Assembly: GCA_045641345.1 (NCBI GenBank)
Contig: JAZUGR010000004.1
Span: 1-35,066, forward strand
Length of the DNA: 35,066 nucleotides
Direction: 5' to 3'
Source: Cacconaster sp045641345
GTDB taxonomy: Bacteria; Bacteroidota; Bacteroidia; Bacteroidales; UBA932
In this document: positions 1 to 7,820 of the stretch, piece after piece
Numbering within the stretch: position 1 is the first letter of the stretch
How the letters are laid out: each line of letters begins with the position of its first letter
Notes under the pieces: model-generated
Seen by the model: the letters and a program-made list of their open reading frames with translations, nothing else
Databases searched by the model: none
Told to the model about the DNA's origin: nothing
Program-made: the position numbers and the translations under genes

Positions 1-2384
1 TCACCACCGAGGACGGTACTGGTATCGTACATATTGCACCTACCTTTGGGGCTGACGACGCCAAGGTGGCCAAGAAGGCAGGCACCGGTTCGCTTCTGAT
101 GTTTGATCGCGATGGCCGTCAGATGCCTATGGTAGACCGCCAGGGTCGTTTTGTCCCCATCGAGAATCTTGACCCCGAGTTTGTGGCTGCCAAGGTCAAC
201 GTTGATCTCTATAAGGAATATGAAGGCAAGTTTGTCAAGAATGCCTACGATGCTACCAAGACAGACAAGGATATGTCCCTCGACGTTGAGGTTGTGGTAA
301 TGCTCAAGGCTGAAGGCAAACTCTTCAAATCTGAGAAGCACTCCCACAGCTATCCCCATTGCTGGCGTACCGACAAACCAGTGCTCTACTATCCTCTCGA
401 CAGCTGGTTCATCCGTTCCACTGCGGTCCAGGAGGATATGGTCAGGCTCAACAAAACCATAAACTGGAAACCCGAAAGCACCGGCAGCGGGCGTTTCGGC
501 AAATGGCTCGAGAATCTGCAGGACTGGAATCTTTCGCGCAGCCGCTATTGGGGCACCCCGCTTCCGGTATGGCGCACGGAAGACGGCTCCGGCGAAAAGT
601 GCATAGGCTCGATAGAGGAGCTTTACAATGAGATCGAGAAGGCGGTCAAGGCAGGAATAATGACATCCAACCCCCTGCGGGCAAAGGGATTCGTGCCTGG
701 CGACTTTTCCGACGAAAACTACAACCGCATCGACCTGCACCGTCCGTATGTGGATGAGATATTCCTGGTTTCGGACGATGGCCGCAGAATGGTCCGCGAG
801 AGCGACCTGATCGACGTGTGGTTCGACTCGGGTGCGATGCCATACGCCCAGGAGGGGCTTCGCCACCTTGGCGACAAGCGCTTCGGGCAGACGGCCGATT
901 TCATCGCCGAAGGCGTCGACCAGACCCGCGGATGGTTCTTCACCCTTCACGCCATCCACACGATGGTAGATTCGTCCTGCGCATACAGAACGGTGATATC
1001 CAACGGCCTTGTGCTCGACAAGGACGGCAACAAGATGAGCAAGAGGCTCGGGAATGCAGTCGATCCCTTCAAGGCGCTCGACACCTATGGCGCCGATTCC
1101 CTCCGCTGGTATATGCTTACCAATGCCCAGCCCTGGGACAACCTCAAGTTCGATGAGGCGGGAGTGGGCGAGGTGCAGCGCAAGTTCTTCGGAACCCTCT
1201 ACAACACGTATTCGTTCTTCGCCCTTTATGCCAACGTGGACGGGTTCGACCCCGCGGCCGCTCCGGTGGGCGAGGACAATCTGCAGGAAATAGACCGCTG
1301 GCTCGTATCCCTGCTCAACTCCCTCATACGCAAGGTTGAGGAGGCATATGAGGATTACGACATAACGACGGCAGGGCGCCTTATCCAGGATTTCGTGTGC
1401 GACGACCTTTCCAACTGGTACGTAAGGCTCAACCGCAAGCGTTTCTGGGGAGGCGGTATGACCACCGACAAGCTGGCCGCATACCAGACTCTCTACAACG
1501 CACTTTGCAAAACGGCCCTTCTGGCTGCCCCCATCGCGCCTTTCTTTATGGACCGCCTGTGGTGCGACCTTGTTCCCGGTGCCGGGAGCGTCCATTTCGA
1601 GAAGATGCCCGAGTATTCGGCCGGCCTTGTGGATGCTTCTCTCGAGGAGCGTATGGCACTTGCCCAGCAGGCCACCTCGATGGTTCTGGCGCTTCGCCGC
1701 AAGGTCAACATAAAGGTGCGCCAGCCGCTTGCAAAGATCATAATCCCCGTACTCGATGCCAACCTCCGCAGCCAGATAGAGAAAGTGCAGCAGATAATGC
1801 TCACCGAGGTCAATGTCAAGGAGGCTGAATTCATCGAGAATACGGTAGGTTTGATAACCAAGAAGATAAAGCCGAATTTCAGGTCACTTGGCAAACGCTA
1901 TGGGGCGCAGATGAAGGAAATCGCTTCGGCTTTCTCCAATATGGACCAGGCCACGATCTCACTCGTCGAGCAGAGCGGGCCGTACACGCTCGACCTTGCA
2001 TCAGGCAAGGTGGAACTCGAAGAGGGGGACTACGAAATAACTTCGGAGGATATGCCGGGCTGGCTCGTTTCGACCGAAGGCAAGCTGACTGTCGCCCTCG
2101 ACGTCACAATCACCGATGACCTGCGCCGTGAGGGTATCGTCAGGGAACTCATCAACCGTATCCAGAATCTTCGCAAGGAGAGCGGATTCGACGTAACCGA
2201 CCGCATCAATGTGACAATCGGCAGCAACAGTGAGGTTGAAGATGCCGTATCCCGCTTCGGAGCCTATCTGCGTGAGCAGACTCTGGCAAAGAACATAACC
2301 TTCGCCGACGAAAGCTCGATGCACGGCACCCGGGTTGAGTGGGACGATGCTTTTCTGATGATTGCGGTGGAGAAGATTCGATAA
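1..2384 (+). CDS. ileS: Isoleucyl-tRNA synthetase, 3' part (5' end outside window)
   Basis: This is the C-terminal ~790 residues of a class I aminoacyl-tRNA synthetase that charges tRNA-Ile in the cytoplasm. The reading frame is open from the window edge (first full codon at base 3), so the gene starts upstream. The first visible residues, GIVHIAPTFGADD, belong to the editing (CP1) domain. The signature NKMSKRLGN, the KMSKS loop that binds ATP, lies near bases 1030-1055. SRSRYWGTPLPVW and DVWFDSGA are typical catalytic-domain blocks. The C-terminal part is the anticodon-binding domain, and I see no terminal Cys4 zinc finger. That, with the KMSKRLGN form, fits the eukaryote-like IleS2 subtype (inference from family knowledge). 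The stop is followed after 18 bp by the DksA-like gene on the same strand. Confidence 0.97.
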   Translation, partial: TTEDGTGIVHIAPTFGADDAKVAKKAGTGSLLMFDRDGRQMPMVDRQGRFVPIENLDPEFVAAKVNVDLYKEYEGKFVKNAYDATKTDKDMSLDVEVVVMLKAEGKLFKSEKHSHSYPHCWRTDKPVLYYPLDSWFIRSTAVQEDMVRLNKTINWKPESTGSGRFGKWLENLQDWNLSRSRYWGTPLPVWRTEDGSGEKCIGSIEELYNEIEKAVKAGIMTSNPLRAKGFVPGDFSDENYNRIDLHRPYVDEIFLVSDDGRRMVRESDLIDVWFDSGAMPYAQEGLRHLGDKRFGQTADFIAEGVDQTRGWFFTLHAIHTMVDSSCAYRTVISNGLVLDKDGNKMSKRLGNAVDPFKALDTYGADSLRWYMLTNAQPWDNLKFDEAGVGEVQRKFFGTLYNTYSFFALYANVDGFDPAAAPVGEDNLQEIDRWLVSLLNSLIRKVEEAYEDYDITTAGRLIQDFVCDDLSNWYVRLNRKRFWGGGMTTDKLAAYQTLYNALCKTALLAAPIAPFFMDRLWCDLVPGAGSVHFEKMPEYSAGLVDASLEERMALAQQATSMVLALRRKVNIKVRQPLAKIIIPVLDANLRSQIEKVQQIMLTEVNVKEAEFIENTVGLITKKIKPNFRSLGKRYGAQMKEIASAFSNMDQATISLVEQSGPYTLDLASGKVELEEGDYEITSEDMPGWLVSTEGKLTVALDVTITDDLRREGIVRELINRIQNLRKESGFDVTDRINVTIGSNSEVEDAVSRFGAYLREQTLAKNITFADESSMHGTRVEWDDAFLMIAVEKIR

Positions 2385-2402
2385 ACCGAAAACATTTGAC
2401 AT

Positions 2403-2795
2403 ATGGAAACAGGAACACAGGAAAAAGTCCGTTACAGCGACGAGGAACTTCAGGAATTCAAGGTTCTCATCCTTGAAAAACTGGAGCAGGCCAAATCTGA
2501 ATATGAGATGCTCAAGAGTATGGTCAACCACAGTTCCAGCAACGACACCGAAGACACTTCGCCCACTTTCAAGGTGCTTGAAGAAGGTGCGTCGTCGCTT
2601 TCGAAGGAGGAGCTGGGCCAGCTGGCCACACGTCAGTACAAGTTCATACAGAACCTTGAGGCCGCACTCATCCGCATCGAGAACAAGACCTACGGCATCT
2701 GCCGCGTAACAGGCAAGTTGATACCCAAGGAGAGGCTGCGCCTCGTGCCCCATGCCACCACAAGCGTGGAGGGCAAGGAGATGCTCGGCCATTAG
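2403..2795 (+). CDS. TraR/DksA-family protein with degenerate zinc finger
   Basis: A 130-residue protein of the TraR/DksA family. DksA-type proteins enter the RNA polymerase secondary channel and tune transcription initiation with ppGpp. The first ~75 residues are charged and helical, consistent with the coiled-coil arm. The C-terminal block GICRVTGKLIPKERL corresponds to the zinc-finger region, but only one Cys remains where canonical DksA has four, so zinc binding is unlikely by the classical site. From memory this degenerate finger is common in Bacteroidota homologues. The gene sits between ileS and lspA and is separated from lspA by 3 bp. The link to ppGpp is inferred from the family and not visible here. 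Confidence 0.88.
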   Translation: METGTQEKVRYSDEELQEFKVLILEKLEQAKSEYEMLKSMVNHSSSNDTEDTSPTFKVLEEGASSLSKEELGQLATRQYKFIQNLEAALIRIENKTYGICRVTGKLIPKERLRLVPHATTSVEGKEMLGH

Positions 2796-2798
2796 GAT

Positions 2799-3452
2799 AT
2801 GAAGAAATCCCGCGGAGCAATACTGACGGCGTTTGTCGTTTTGCTGCTTGTCATCGACCAGACCATAAAGATTCTGGTCAAGACCGGTATGACGATAGGG
2901 GAGAGTATCCACGTGTTCGGCGACTGGTTCCAGATATATTTCATCGAAAATATGGGGATGGCCTTCGGAATGCAGTTCGGAGCCACGGCGGGCAAGGTTG
3001 TGCTGAGCATCTTCAGGATTGTCCTTGTGGTTGCCATCTTCATCTACATCCGCAGGCTTCTCAAGCGCGGGGATACCCCTTCGGGAGTCCTGTTCGGCCT
3101 TGCCGCCATCCTTTGCGGTGCGCTGGGCAACATAATGGATTCGCTCTTCTACGGTATGATATTTTCGGAAAGCACCGTCTCGTCGGTGGCCGAGATTTTT
3201 CCCGCCGGCGGAGGGTACTCCTCGTTCCTCCTGGGCAAGGTGGTGGATATGTTCTATTTTCCAATAATCGATACCTCTCTGCCGCAATGGGTGCCGCTTT
3301 TGGGTGGCGAACATATAATCTTCTTCCGTCCGATATTCAATTTCGCCGATTCGTGCATAACCTGCGGCGCGATATACCTGCTCCTGTTCCAATGGCATTT
3401 CTTTGCCGGTGAAAGGGCGTTGTCAAATGAAAAAAAGAGAACTGAAATATGA
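2799..3452 (+). CDS. lspA: Lipoprotein signal peptidase II
   Basis: A 217-residue inner-membrane aspartyl protease that removes signal peptides from prolipoproteins after diacylglyceryl modification. The usual motifs are present: LVIDQTIK near residue 20, ENMGMAFG (50-57), GALGNIMDSLFYG with the predicted catalytic Asp114, and FNFADSCI with the second catalytic Asp184. Several hydrophobic helices alternate with these motifs. The protein is longer than the ~160-170 residues of E. coli LspA, mainly through an insertion between the two Asp motifs (about residues 120-175). The start is 3 bp after the upstream stop. The stop codon overlaps the next start (ATGA), which ties the gene to the downstream hydrolase and the biosynthetic run. 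Confidence 0.95.
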   Translation: MKKSRGAILTAFVVLLLVIDQTIKILVKTGMTIGESIHVFGDWFQIYFIENMGMAFGMQFGATAGKVVLSIFRIVLVVAIFIYIRRLLKRGDTPSGVLFGLAAILCGALGNIMDSLFYGMIFSESTVSSVAEIFPAGGGYSSFLLGKVVDMFYFPIIDTSLPQWVPLLGGEHIIFFRPIFNFADSCITCGAIYLLLFQWHFFAGERALSNEKKRTEI

Positions 3453-4588
3453 ACAAACTCGTAAAAACAGCCGTTGTTACGGTGCTCTCGGTCGTGGTTG
3501 TGCTGTTCGCTGTCCTTTTCTGCATCTGGGGCAGGGAGATAAGCACCGTACGTTCGGTGGAGAGGGTTTCGGGCAACGAATATCTCTACCGGATGGAATA
3601 CAGGGCTTCCTATGACCTCGACGACGTACTGGCCCACAATCTGGACTCCAACGCCAAGCTGGTGGAATATGTGGTATCCAGGGTGGGCAAGGGTCTCCCG
3701 ATACATATCCACAGCTCGCAGGTCGATGGCGACCAGGTGTTCAGCTGCACCAGTTTCCAGGCGGCCAGAAGCGGAAAAGACGGCTATTATTACGGCCGTA
3801 ACTACGACTTCTACAAGAATCCCACGATGGTCACCTTCTCGCATCCTGAAAAAGGATACGCGTCCGTCGCCGTGAGCGATATGTCGCACTTCGGCTACAG
3901 TCTCGACAAGGTTCCCACTTCACTTGCCAGCAAGGTGATGTGTCTGGCCTCAATATATGCCCCCGTCGACGGTATCAACGAAAAGGGCCTCTGCACTTCG
4001 ATAATGGCCCTTCCCCATCAGGCTTCAATGCAGAATACGGGCAAGCCGGTGGCCGGGACCACCATCCTGATGCGTCTTTTCCTCGACCGCTGCGCCACAG
4101 TGGAGGAGGCCGTCGAACTTCTTTCGCAGGTTGACGTGCGGCACGATGCCGTGGTTGACTACGGCTATCATTATATGGTTGCCGACGCTTCGGGCGACTG
4201 TGCCATAATCGAGTTCGACAAGGACGACGAGTGGAAAACGATCGTTCTGCGCAAGGATGAGGGGCAGAAGAGCATGCTTGTCACCAACCACCTGCTCAAC
4301 CCCAAGCACCGTACCGAATTCCCCGACCCTTCGGTGGGCAATCCTACGAGCAAGAGTTGGGAGCGCTACAGCAAGGCCGGTGCGTTCCTCGCCGAAAACG
4401 ACGGCACCCTCACTTTCGACCAGATGCAGGAATGCCTCGCATCAGTGCGTTGGGTGGACCTTCCGATCGAGGGTGACGACAAGCCCGAGAATACTCAGTA
4501 CAGCAACGTGTACGACCAGACGGAACTGACACTTTCGCTCCGCAACTGGAACAGATACGACACAACCTATGTATTTGCTCTGAAATGA
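3449..4588 (+). CDS. Membrane-anchored Ntn hydrolase, choloylglycine hydrolase / C45 acyltransferase-like
   Basis: A 379-residue protein with an N-terminal hydrophobic segment (residues ~5-27), so probably periplasmic and anchored. It then has ~70 residues before Cys100 in the motif FSCTSF. Arg117 and Asp120 in GRNYDF follow the Cys with almost the spacing of Cys2/Arg18/Asp21 in choloylglycine hydrolases. A later TNH and an SWERY block fit the remaining conserved Asn/Arg positions. In this superfamily the Cys becomes the N-terminal nucleophile after removal of the propeptide, and the enzymes cleave or form linear amide bonds. The substrate is unknown. Overlapping starts with lspA upstream and the ketosynthase downstream suggest co-expression with the polyene cluster, so it may cleave or transfer an acyl group of that pathway rather than act on bile salts. 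Confidence 0.8.
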   Translation: MNKLVKTAVVTVLSVVVVLFAVLFCIWGREISTVRSVERVSGNEYLYRMEYRASYDLDDVLAHNLDSNAKLVEYVVSRVGKGLPIHIHSSQVDGDQVFSCTSFQAARSGKDGYYYGRNYDFYKNPTMVTFSHPEKGYASVAVSDMSHFGYSLDKVPTSLASKVMCLASIYAPVDGINEKGLCTSIMALPHQASMQNTGKPVAGTTILMRLFLDRCATVEEAVELLSQVDVRHDAVVDYGYHYMVADASGDCAIIEFDKDDEWKTIVLRKDEGQKSMLVTNHLLNPKHRTEFPDPSVGNPTSKSWERYSKAGAFLAENDGTLTFDQMQECLASVRWVDLPIEGDDKPENTQYSNVYDQTELTLSLRNWNRYDTTYVFALK

Positions 4589-5817
4589 AAACGGGAAGGA
4601 GGGTTGTCGTTACAGGCGTGGGCATATGGTCCTGCATAGGGCAGGATATCTCCCGGGTGAGGGATTCTCTCTACAGGGGCCGTTCCGGCATAGGATTGGA
4701 CCCTGCAAGGTCGGAATACGGTTTCCAAAGTTGTCTTACCGGAATCGTACCCAGGCCGCAATTGAGGGAACTGCTCGACCGCCATATGCGCCGCGGCCTC
4801 AGCGAGGAGGCTGAATATGCTTTCATGGCCGGCAAACAGGCCTTTGAGCAGGCCCGTGTGGATGACGCTTATCTGTTGGCGAATGAAATAGGCTGCATCT
4901 TCGGCAACGACTCGTCGGCAAAGCCTGTCATCGAAGCCCACGGTATCATGATGGAAAAACACGATACCGAACTGCTGGGTGAATCGTTCGTATTCCAGGG
5001 TATGAACAGTACCGTAAACATGAACCTGAGCACAATCTTCCACCTCAAGGGGATAAATTTCAGCGTAAGCGCTGCCTGCGCGAGCTCAAGCCACGCAGTG
5101 GGGCTCGCCAGTATGTTCATCAGGGACGGCCTGCAGGATATGGTGCTCTGCGGAGGTGCGCAGGAAGTCAATATCTACGGCATGGCCTCATTCGATGCCC
5201 TGGGGGCATTCAGCAAGCGTATGGATAATCCGGCCGGAGCCAGCCGTCCGTTCGACAGGGACCGCGACGGTCTTGTGCCGAGCGGAGGCGCCGCCGCACT
5301 TGTCCTTGAAGATTATGACCATGCGGTGGCCCGCGGGGCGGACATCCTCGCCGAAGTGGCCGGCTACGGCTTCAGCAGCAATGGCACTATGGCGATCAGC
5401 CAGCCCAGCGACGAAGGCTGTGTGCGGGCTATGCAGCGTGCAATGGATGATGCCGGAGTCTCCGCTGCGGACATCGATTATATCAACGCCCATGCCACCG
5501 GTACACCGCTCGGTGACCGGTATGAGGCTGTGGCCATAGACAGATTGTTCCGAGGACAGCACGCCCTTGTGAGCAGTACGAAAAGCCTTACGGGCCACGA
5601 ATGCTGGATGGCCGGAGCGAGCGAACTGGTATATAGTATAATAATGATGCAGAACGGGTTTGTGGCTCCAAACCTGAATCTGGACAACCGGGACGAGTTC
5701 TCGCAGCATCTTAATCTGGCTGAGGCGACCGTCGAGACGAATGTCGGTACGGTGCTGAGCAACTCATTCGGTTTCGGAGGAACCAACAGCGCAATTGTAA
5801 TTAAAAAATTGATATGA
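4585..5817 (+). CDS. Beta-ketoacyl-ACP synthase (FabF type), cluster ketosynthase 1
   Basis: A 410-residue condensing enzyme of the FabB/FabF thiolase fold, performing decarboxylative Claisen condensation between an acyl thioester and malonyl-ACP. The full Cys-His-His triad is visible: Cys165 in SAACASSSH, His303 in NAHATGTPLGD and His338 in KSLTGHECWMAGASE. The spacing is nearly that of E. coli FabF. The usual GHT/GHL after the second His block is GHE here. The C-terminal NSFGFGGTNSA block is intact and length is normal, with no extra domain, unlike the other two ketosynthases of the cluster. It starts inside the stop of the Ntn hydrolase gene and ends overlapping an ACP gene, so translation is probably coupled. 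Likely a chain-elongating enzyme of the polyene pathway. Confidence 0.92.
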   Translation: MKTGRRVVVTGVGIWSCIGQDISRVRDSLYRGRSGIGLDPARSEYGFQSCLTGIVPRPQLRELLDRHMRRGLSEEAEYAFMAGKQAFEQARVDDAYLLANEIGCIFGNDSSAKPVIEAHGIMMEKHDTELLGESFVFQGMNSTVNMNLSTIFHLKGINFSVSAACASSSHAVGLASMFIRDGLQDMVLCGGAQEVNIYGMASFDALGAFSKRMDNPAGASRPFDRDRDGLVPSGGAAALVLEDYDHAVARGADILAEVAGYGFSSNGTMAISQPSDEGCVRAMQRAMDDAGVSAADIDYINAHATGTPLGDRYEAVAIDRLFRGQHALVSSTKSLTGHECWMAGASELVYSIIMMQNGFVAPNLNLDNRDEFSQHLNLAEATVETNVGTVLSNSFGFGGTNSAIVIKKLI

Positions 5818-6059
5818 TGACAAGATCTGAGATTGAAGAGAAAATAAAGGCTTTCCTGATCAACGAACTTGAGGTTGACCCCGACAGGATAGCTCCGGGG
5901 GCGAAACTTAAGGATGACCTCGGGATAGACAGCCTTGATTTCATCGACATTGTCGTGATAGTCGAGAAGAATTTCGGTTTCAAGATCAAACCGGATGATA
6001 TGGTCGGAATCGACACATACAGCAAGTTCTGCGATTATATAGAGCGTATGGTGAAATAA
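5814..6059 (+). CDS. Acyl carrier protein 1
   Basis: An 81-residue acidic protein with the phosphopantetheine attachment motif LGIDSLDF, the acceptor being Ser40, followed by a helix-rich C-terminus. It carries growing acyl chains as thioesters. The start ATG overlaps the stop of ketosynthase 1, and the stop is followed almost at once by the LpxL-like acyltransferase. This ACP is probably the partner of that ketosynthase. An ACP of this length and composition could be mistaken for the housekeeping AcpP, but its place inside the cluster argues for a dedicated carrier. Confidence 0.93.
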   Translation: MMTRSEIEEKIKAFLINELEVDPDRIAPGAKLKDDLGIDSLDFIDIVVIVEKNFGFKIKPDDMVGIDTYSKFCDYIERMVK

Positions 6060-6065
6060 TTGCCT

Positions 6066-6938
6066 ATGGGAAATCAGTGGGCTGGTACAACTTACGGTAG
6101 CGGATGGATGCACAAGTGTCTCATCTGCTTTTTGCGTTATGTCGATGTACGCGTGCTCTATGTTTTCTCATATATATTCATCATTCCTGTGGTGCTGGCA
6201 GTCGGAGGCAGCCGCGGCTGCTCCTACCGTTATTTCCGCCGCCGCCACGGCTATGGCCGTCTCAAGTCGGTATGGCAGACATATGCCAACCACTGCAGGT
6301 TCGCTGAAGTGGTGATAGACAAGTTCGCAATGTACGCAGGCCGCAGGTTCAAGGTGGAGATAATCGGCAGGGATCTGTTCGACTCGCTCGATGCCGGGCC
6401 CGACGGCTTTGTAATGATGAGCAGCCACATCGGCAACTATGAGATTGCCGGCTATTGCATCGAGTCGCGCAAGAAAAGCATAAATGCGCTGGTGTATGAC
6501 CGGGAGAAGGAATCCATTATGGCCAACCGCGGCATGATGTTCAGCAGGACAAACGTCAGTATGATTCCCCTGAAAGATGATATGAGCCATCTTTTTGAGA
6601 TAAACGCAGCCCTTGACGGAGGCAATGTCGTGAGCATCCCGGCCGACAGGGTGACGGGACCCAGGGTCATCAGGCGCAATTTTCTCGGGGCTCCGGCTTC
6701 CTTTCCGCAGGGTCCTTTCAGTGTCGCCGCCATGCGTGGCCTGAATGTCCTTGCCGTAAACGTGATGAAGTCAGGATGGACGGGATATACGATATACGTC
6801 GTGCCTCTCGATTATGACACTACGGCAAGCCGCGGGGAGCAGATTGAACAATTGAGCGGGGCCTATGTCGCCGAGCTGGAAAGACGGTTGAGGCAATATC
6901 CTGCCCAGTGGTATAATTTTTATGAATTCTGGCAATGA
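6066..6938 (+). CDS. LpxL/HtrB-type lipid acyltransferase
   Basis: A 290-residue protein with one N-terminal hydrophobic segment (about residues 27-48), related to the lysophospholipid/lipid A late acyltransferases (LpxL/LpxM fold). The catalytic HX4E motif is visible as SSHIGNYE (His121, Glu126). A block containing PADRVTGPR and then FLGAPASFPQGP matches the family. These enzymes transfer an acyl chain from acyl-ACP to a membrane acceptor at the cytoplasmic face of the inner membrane. Placed between ACP1 and a dehydratase, it probably moves the finished or intermediate polyene chain from an ACP to a lipid. I chose ATG at 6066; an in-frame TTG at 6060 directly after the ACP stop is an alternative. 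The stop overlaps the next gene. Confidence 0.85.
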   Translation: MGNQWAGTTYGSGWMHKCLICFLRYVDVRVLYVFSYIFIIPVVLAVGGSRGCSYRYFRRRHGYGRLKSVWQTYANHCRFAEVVIDKFAMYAGRRFKVEIIGRDLFDSLDAGPDGFVMMSSHIGNYEIAGYCIESRKKSINALVYDREKESIMANRGMMFSRTNVSMIPLKDDMSHLFEINAALDGGNVVSIPADRVTGPRVIRRNFLGAPASFPQGPFSVAAMRGLNVLAVNVMKSGWTGYTIYVVPLDYDTTASRGEQIEQLSGAYVAELERRLRQYPAQWYNFYEFWQ

Positions 6939-7381
6939 CAGATTACGCTTCTCCCACCGAAGAATTGCTTCGCAGCATAGACGTCCACCAGCTCCTGCCC
7001 CAGCAGGACCCTTTTGTCATGGTCGGATGTCTGGTGCGCTTCGCCCAGGGTTCTTCCACTACGGAGATGGAGATCCGCGACGGGAATATCTTCGTGGAGA
7101 ACGGCTTCTTTTCTGCAATAGGGATGCTGGAGAACATTGCCCAGACATGTGCCGCGAGAATAGGTTATTACAACAAGTTCATCCTTCATAATGAAGTCAG
7201 GGTGGGCTTCATAGGGGCTGTAACCGGCTATTCGGTCCATTCTCTTGCAGGGGTCGGAAAAAGGATCGTCACCACGGTCGACGTGCAGGAAGAGGTGTTC
7301 GGGATGACCCTTGCAAGTGCCGTGATTGAATGTGACGGGGAGGTCATTGCCACGGCCGGAATCAAGTTGGCGGTAAGATGA
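6935..7381 (+). CDS. Hotdog-fold dehydratase-like protein (FabZ/ApeP type), catalytic His replaced
   Basis: A 148-residue single hotdog domain. The segment LLPQQDPFVMVG aligns with the FabZ block LLPHRYPFLLVD, and GMLENIAQTCA aligns with the FabZ helix carrying the catalytic Glu (here Glu66). In FabZ a His in the first block and the Glu together dehydrate 3-hydroxyacyl-ACP. Here the His position is Gln23, so either the chemistry differs or the protein is a structural or binding partner. The other dehydratase-like gene (12326) keeps its His. The start overlaps the acyltransferase stop. In polyene clusters two dehydratase-like proteins are usual and can form heterodimers (family knowledge), which would suit an inactive-looking partner. 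Confidence 0.82.
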   Translation: MTDYASPTEELLRSIDVHQLLPQQDPFVMVGCLVRFAQGSSTTEMEIRDGNIFVENGFFSAIGMLENIAQTCAARIGYYNKFILHNEVRVGFIGAVTGYSVHSLAGVGKRIVTTVDVQEEVFGMTLASAVIECDGEVIATAGIKLAVR

Positions 7382-7391
7382 ATCAAAGGTT

Positions 7392-7820
7392 ATGAAGAGT
7401 GGAATGATACTTCAGGTGGAGAAGCGGATTGAGGTCCGCTTCAGTGAGGTGGATATGATGAGAGTTGTATGGCATGGCGCCTATCTGAAATACCTCGAGG
7501 ATGCCAGAGAGGCATTCGGCGCAAAATACGGTCTCGGATACGATATGTTTATGAAAGCCTGCACTATGGTGCCGCTTGTTGAGGTCAACGTCAAATACAG
7601 GCATCCTGTGGTGTATGGAATGAAACCGTCGGTAAGGATCACTTATGTCCCGACCGATGCGGCCAAGCTCATTTTCGATTACGAAATATATGATCCTGCC
7701 ACCGGCGTCGTGTGCCTTACGGCCCGCACCGTGCAGGTCTTTATGGATAACGAATACAAACTGTTATTGTACAGCCCGGCATTCTACACGCAGTGGAAAC
7801 GGGCGATGGGAGTGGAATGA
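7392..7820 (+). CDS. 4HBT/YbgC-like hotdog thioesterase
   Basis: A 142-residue single-domain hotdog protein. The motif RFSEVDMMRVVWHGAYLKYLE matches the thioesterase signature of the 4-hydroxybenzoyl-CoA thioesterase and YbgC families, in which the second acidic residue (here Asp21) is catalytic. It would hydrolyse an acyl-CoA or acyl-ACP thioester, either releasing the product or editing stalled chains. It lies 10 bp after the dehydratase-like gene, and its stop overlaps the start of ketosynthase 2. FabZ-like dehydratase activity is unlikely because the HGN/HFPG-type signature is absent. Confidence 0.83.
   Translation: MKSGMILQVEKRIEVRFSEVDMMRVVWHGAYLKYLEDAREAFGAKYGLGYDMFMKACTMVPLVEVNVKYRHPVVYGMKPSVRITYVPTDAAKLIFDYEIYDPATGVVCLTARTVQVFMDNEYKLLLYSPAFYTQWKRAMGVE

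Noticed and set aside
2001..3398. 465-codon minus-strand open frame
   Set aside because: It is antisense to ileS, the DksA-like gene and lspA, all well-supported, and its product shows no family motif. Long shadows are common in this GC-rich coding DNA.
3449..4588. Lipoprotein reading of the Ntn hydrolase via Cys25
   Set aside because: The residue before the Cys is Phe, which does not fit a lipobox, so a plain membrane anchor is more likely.
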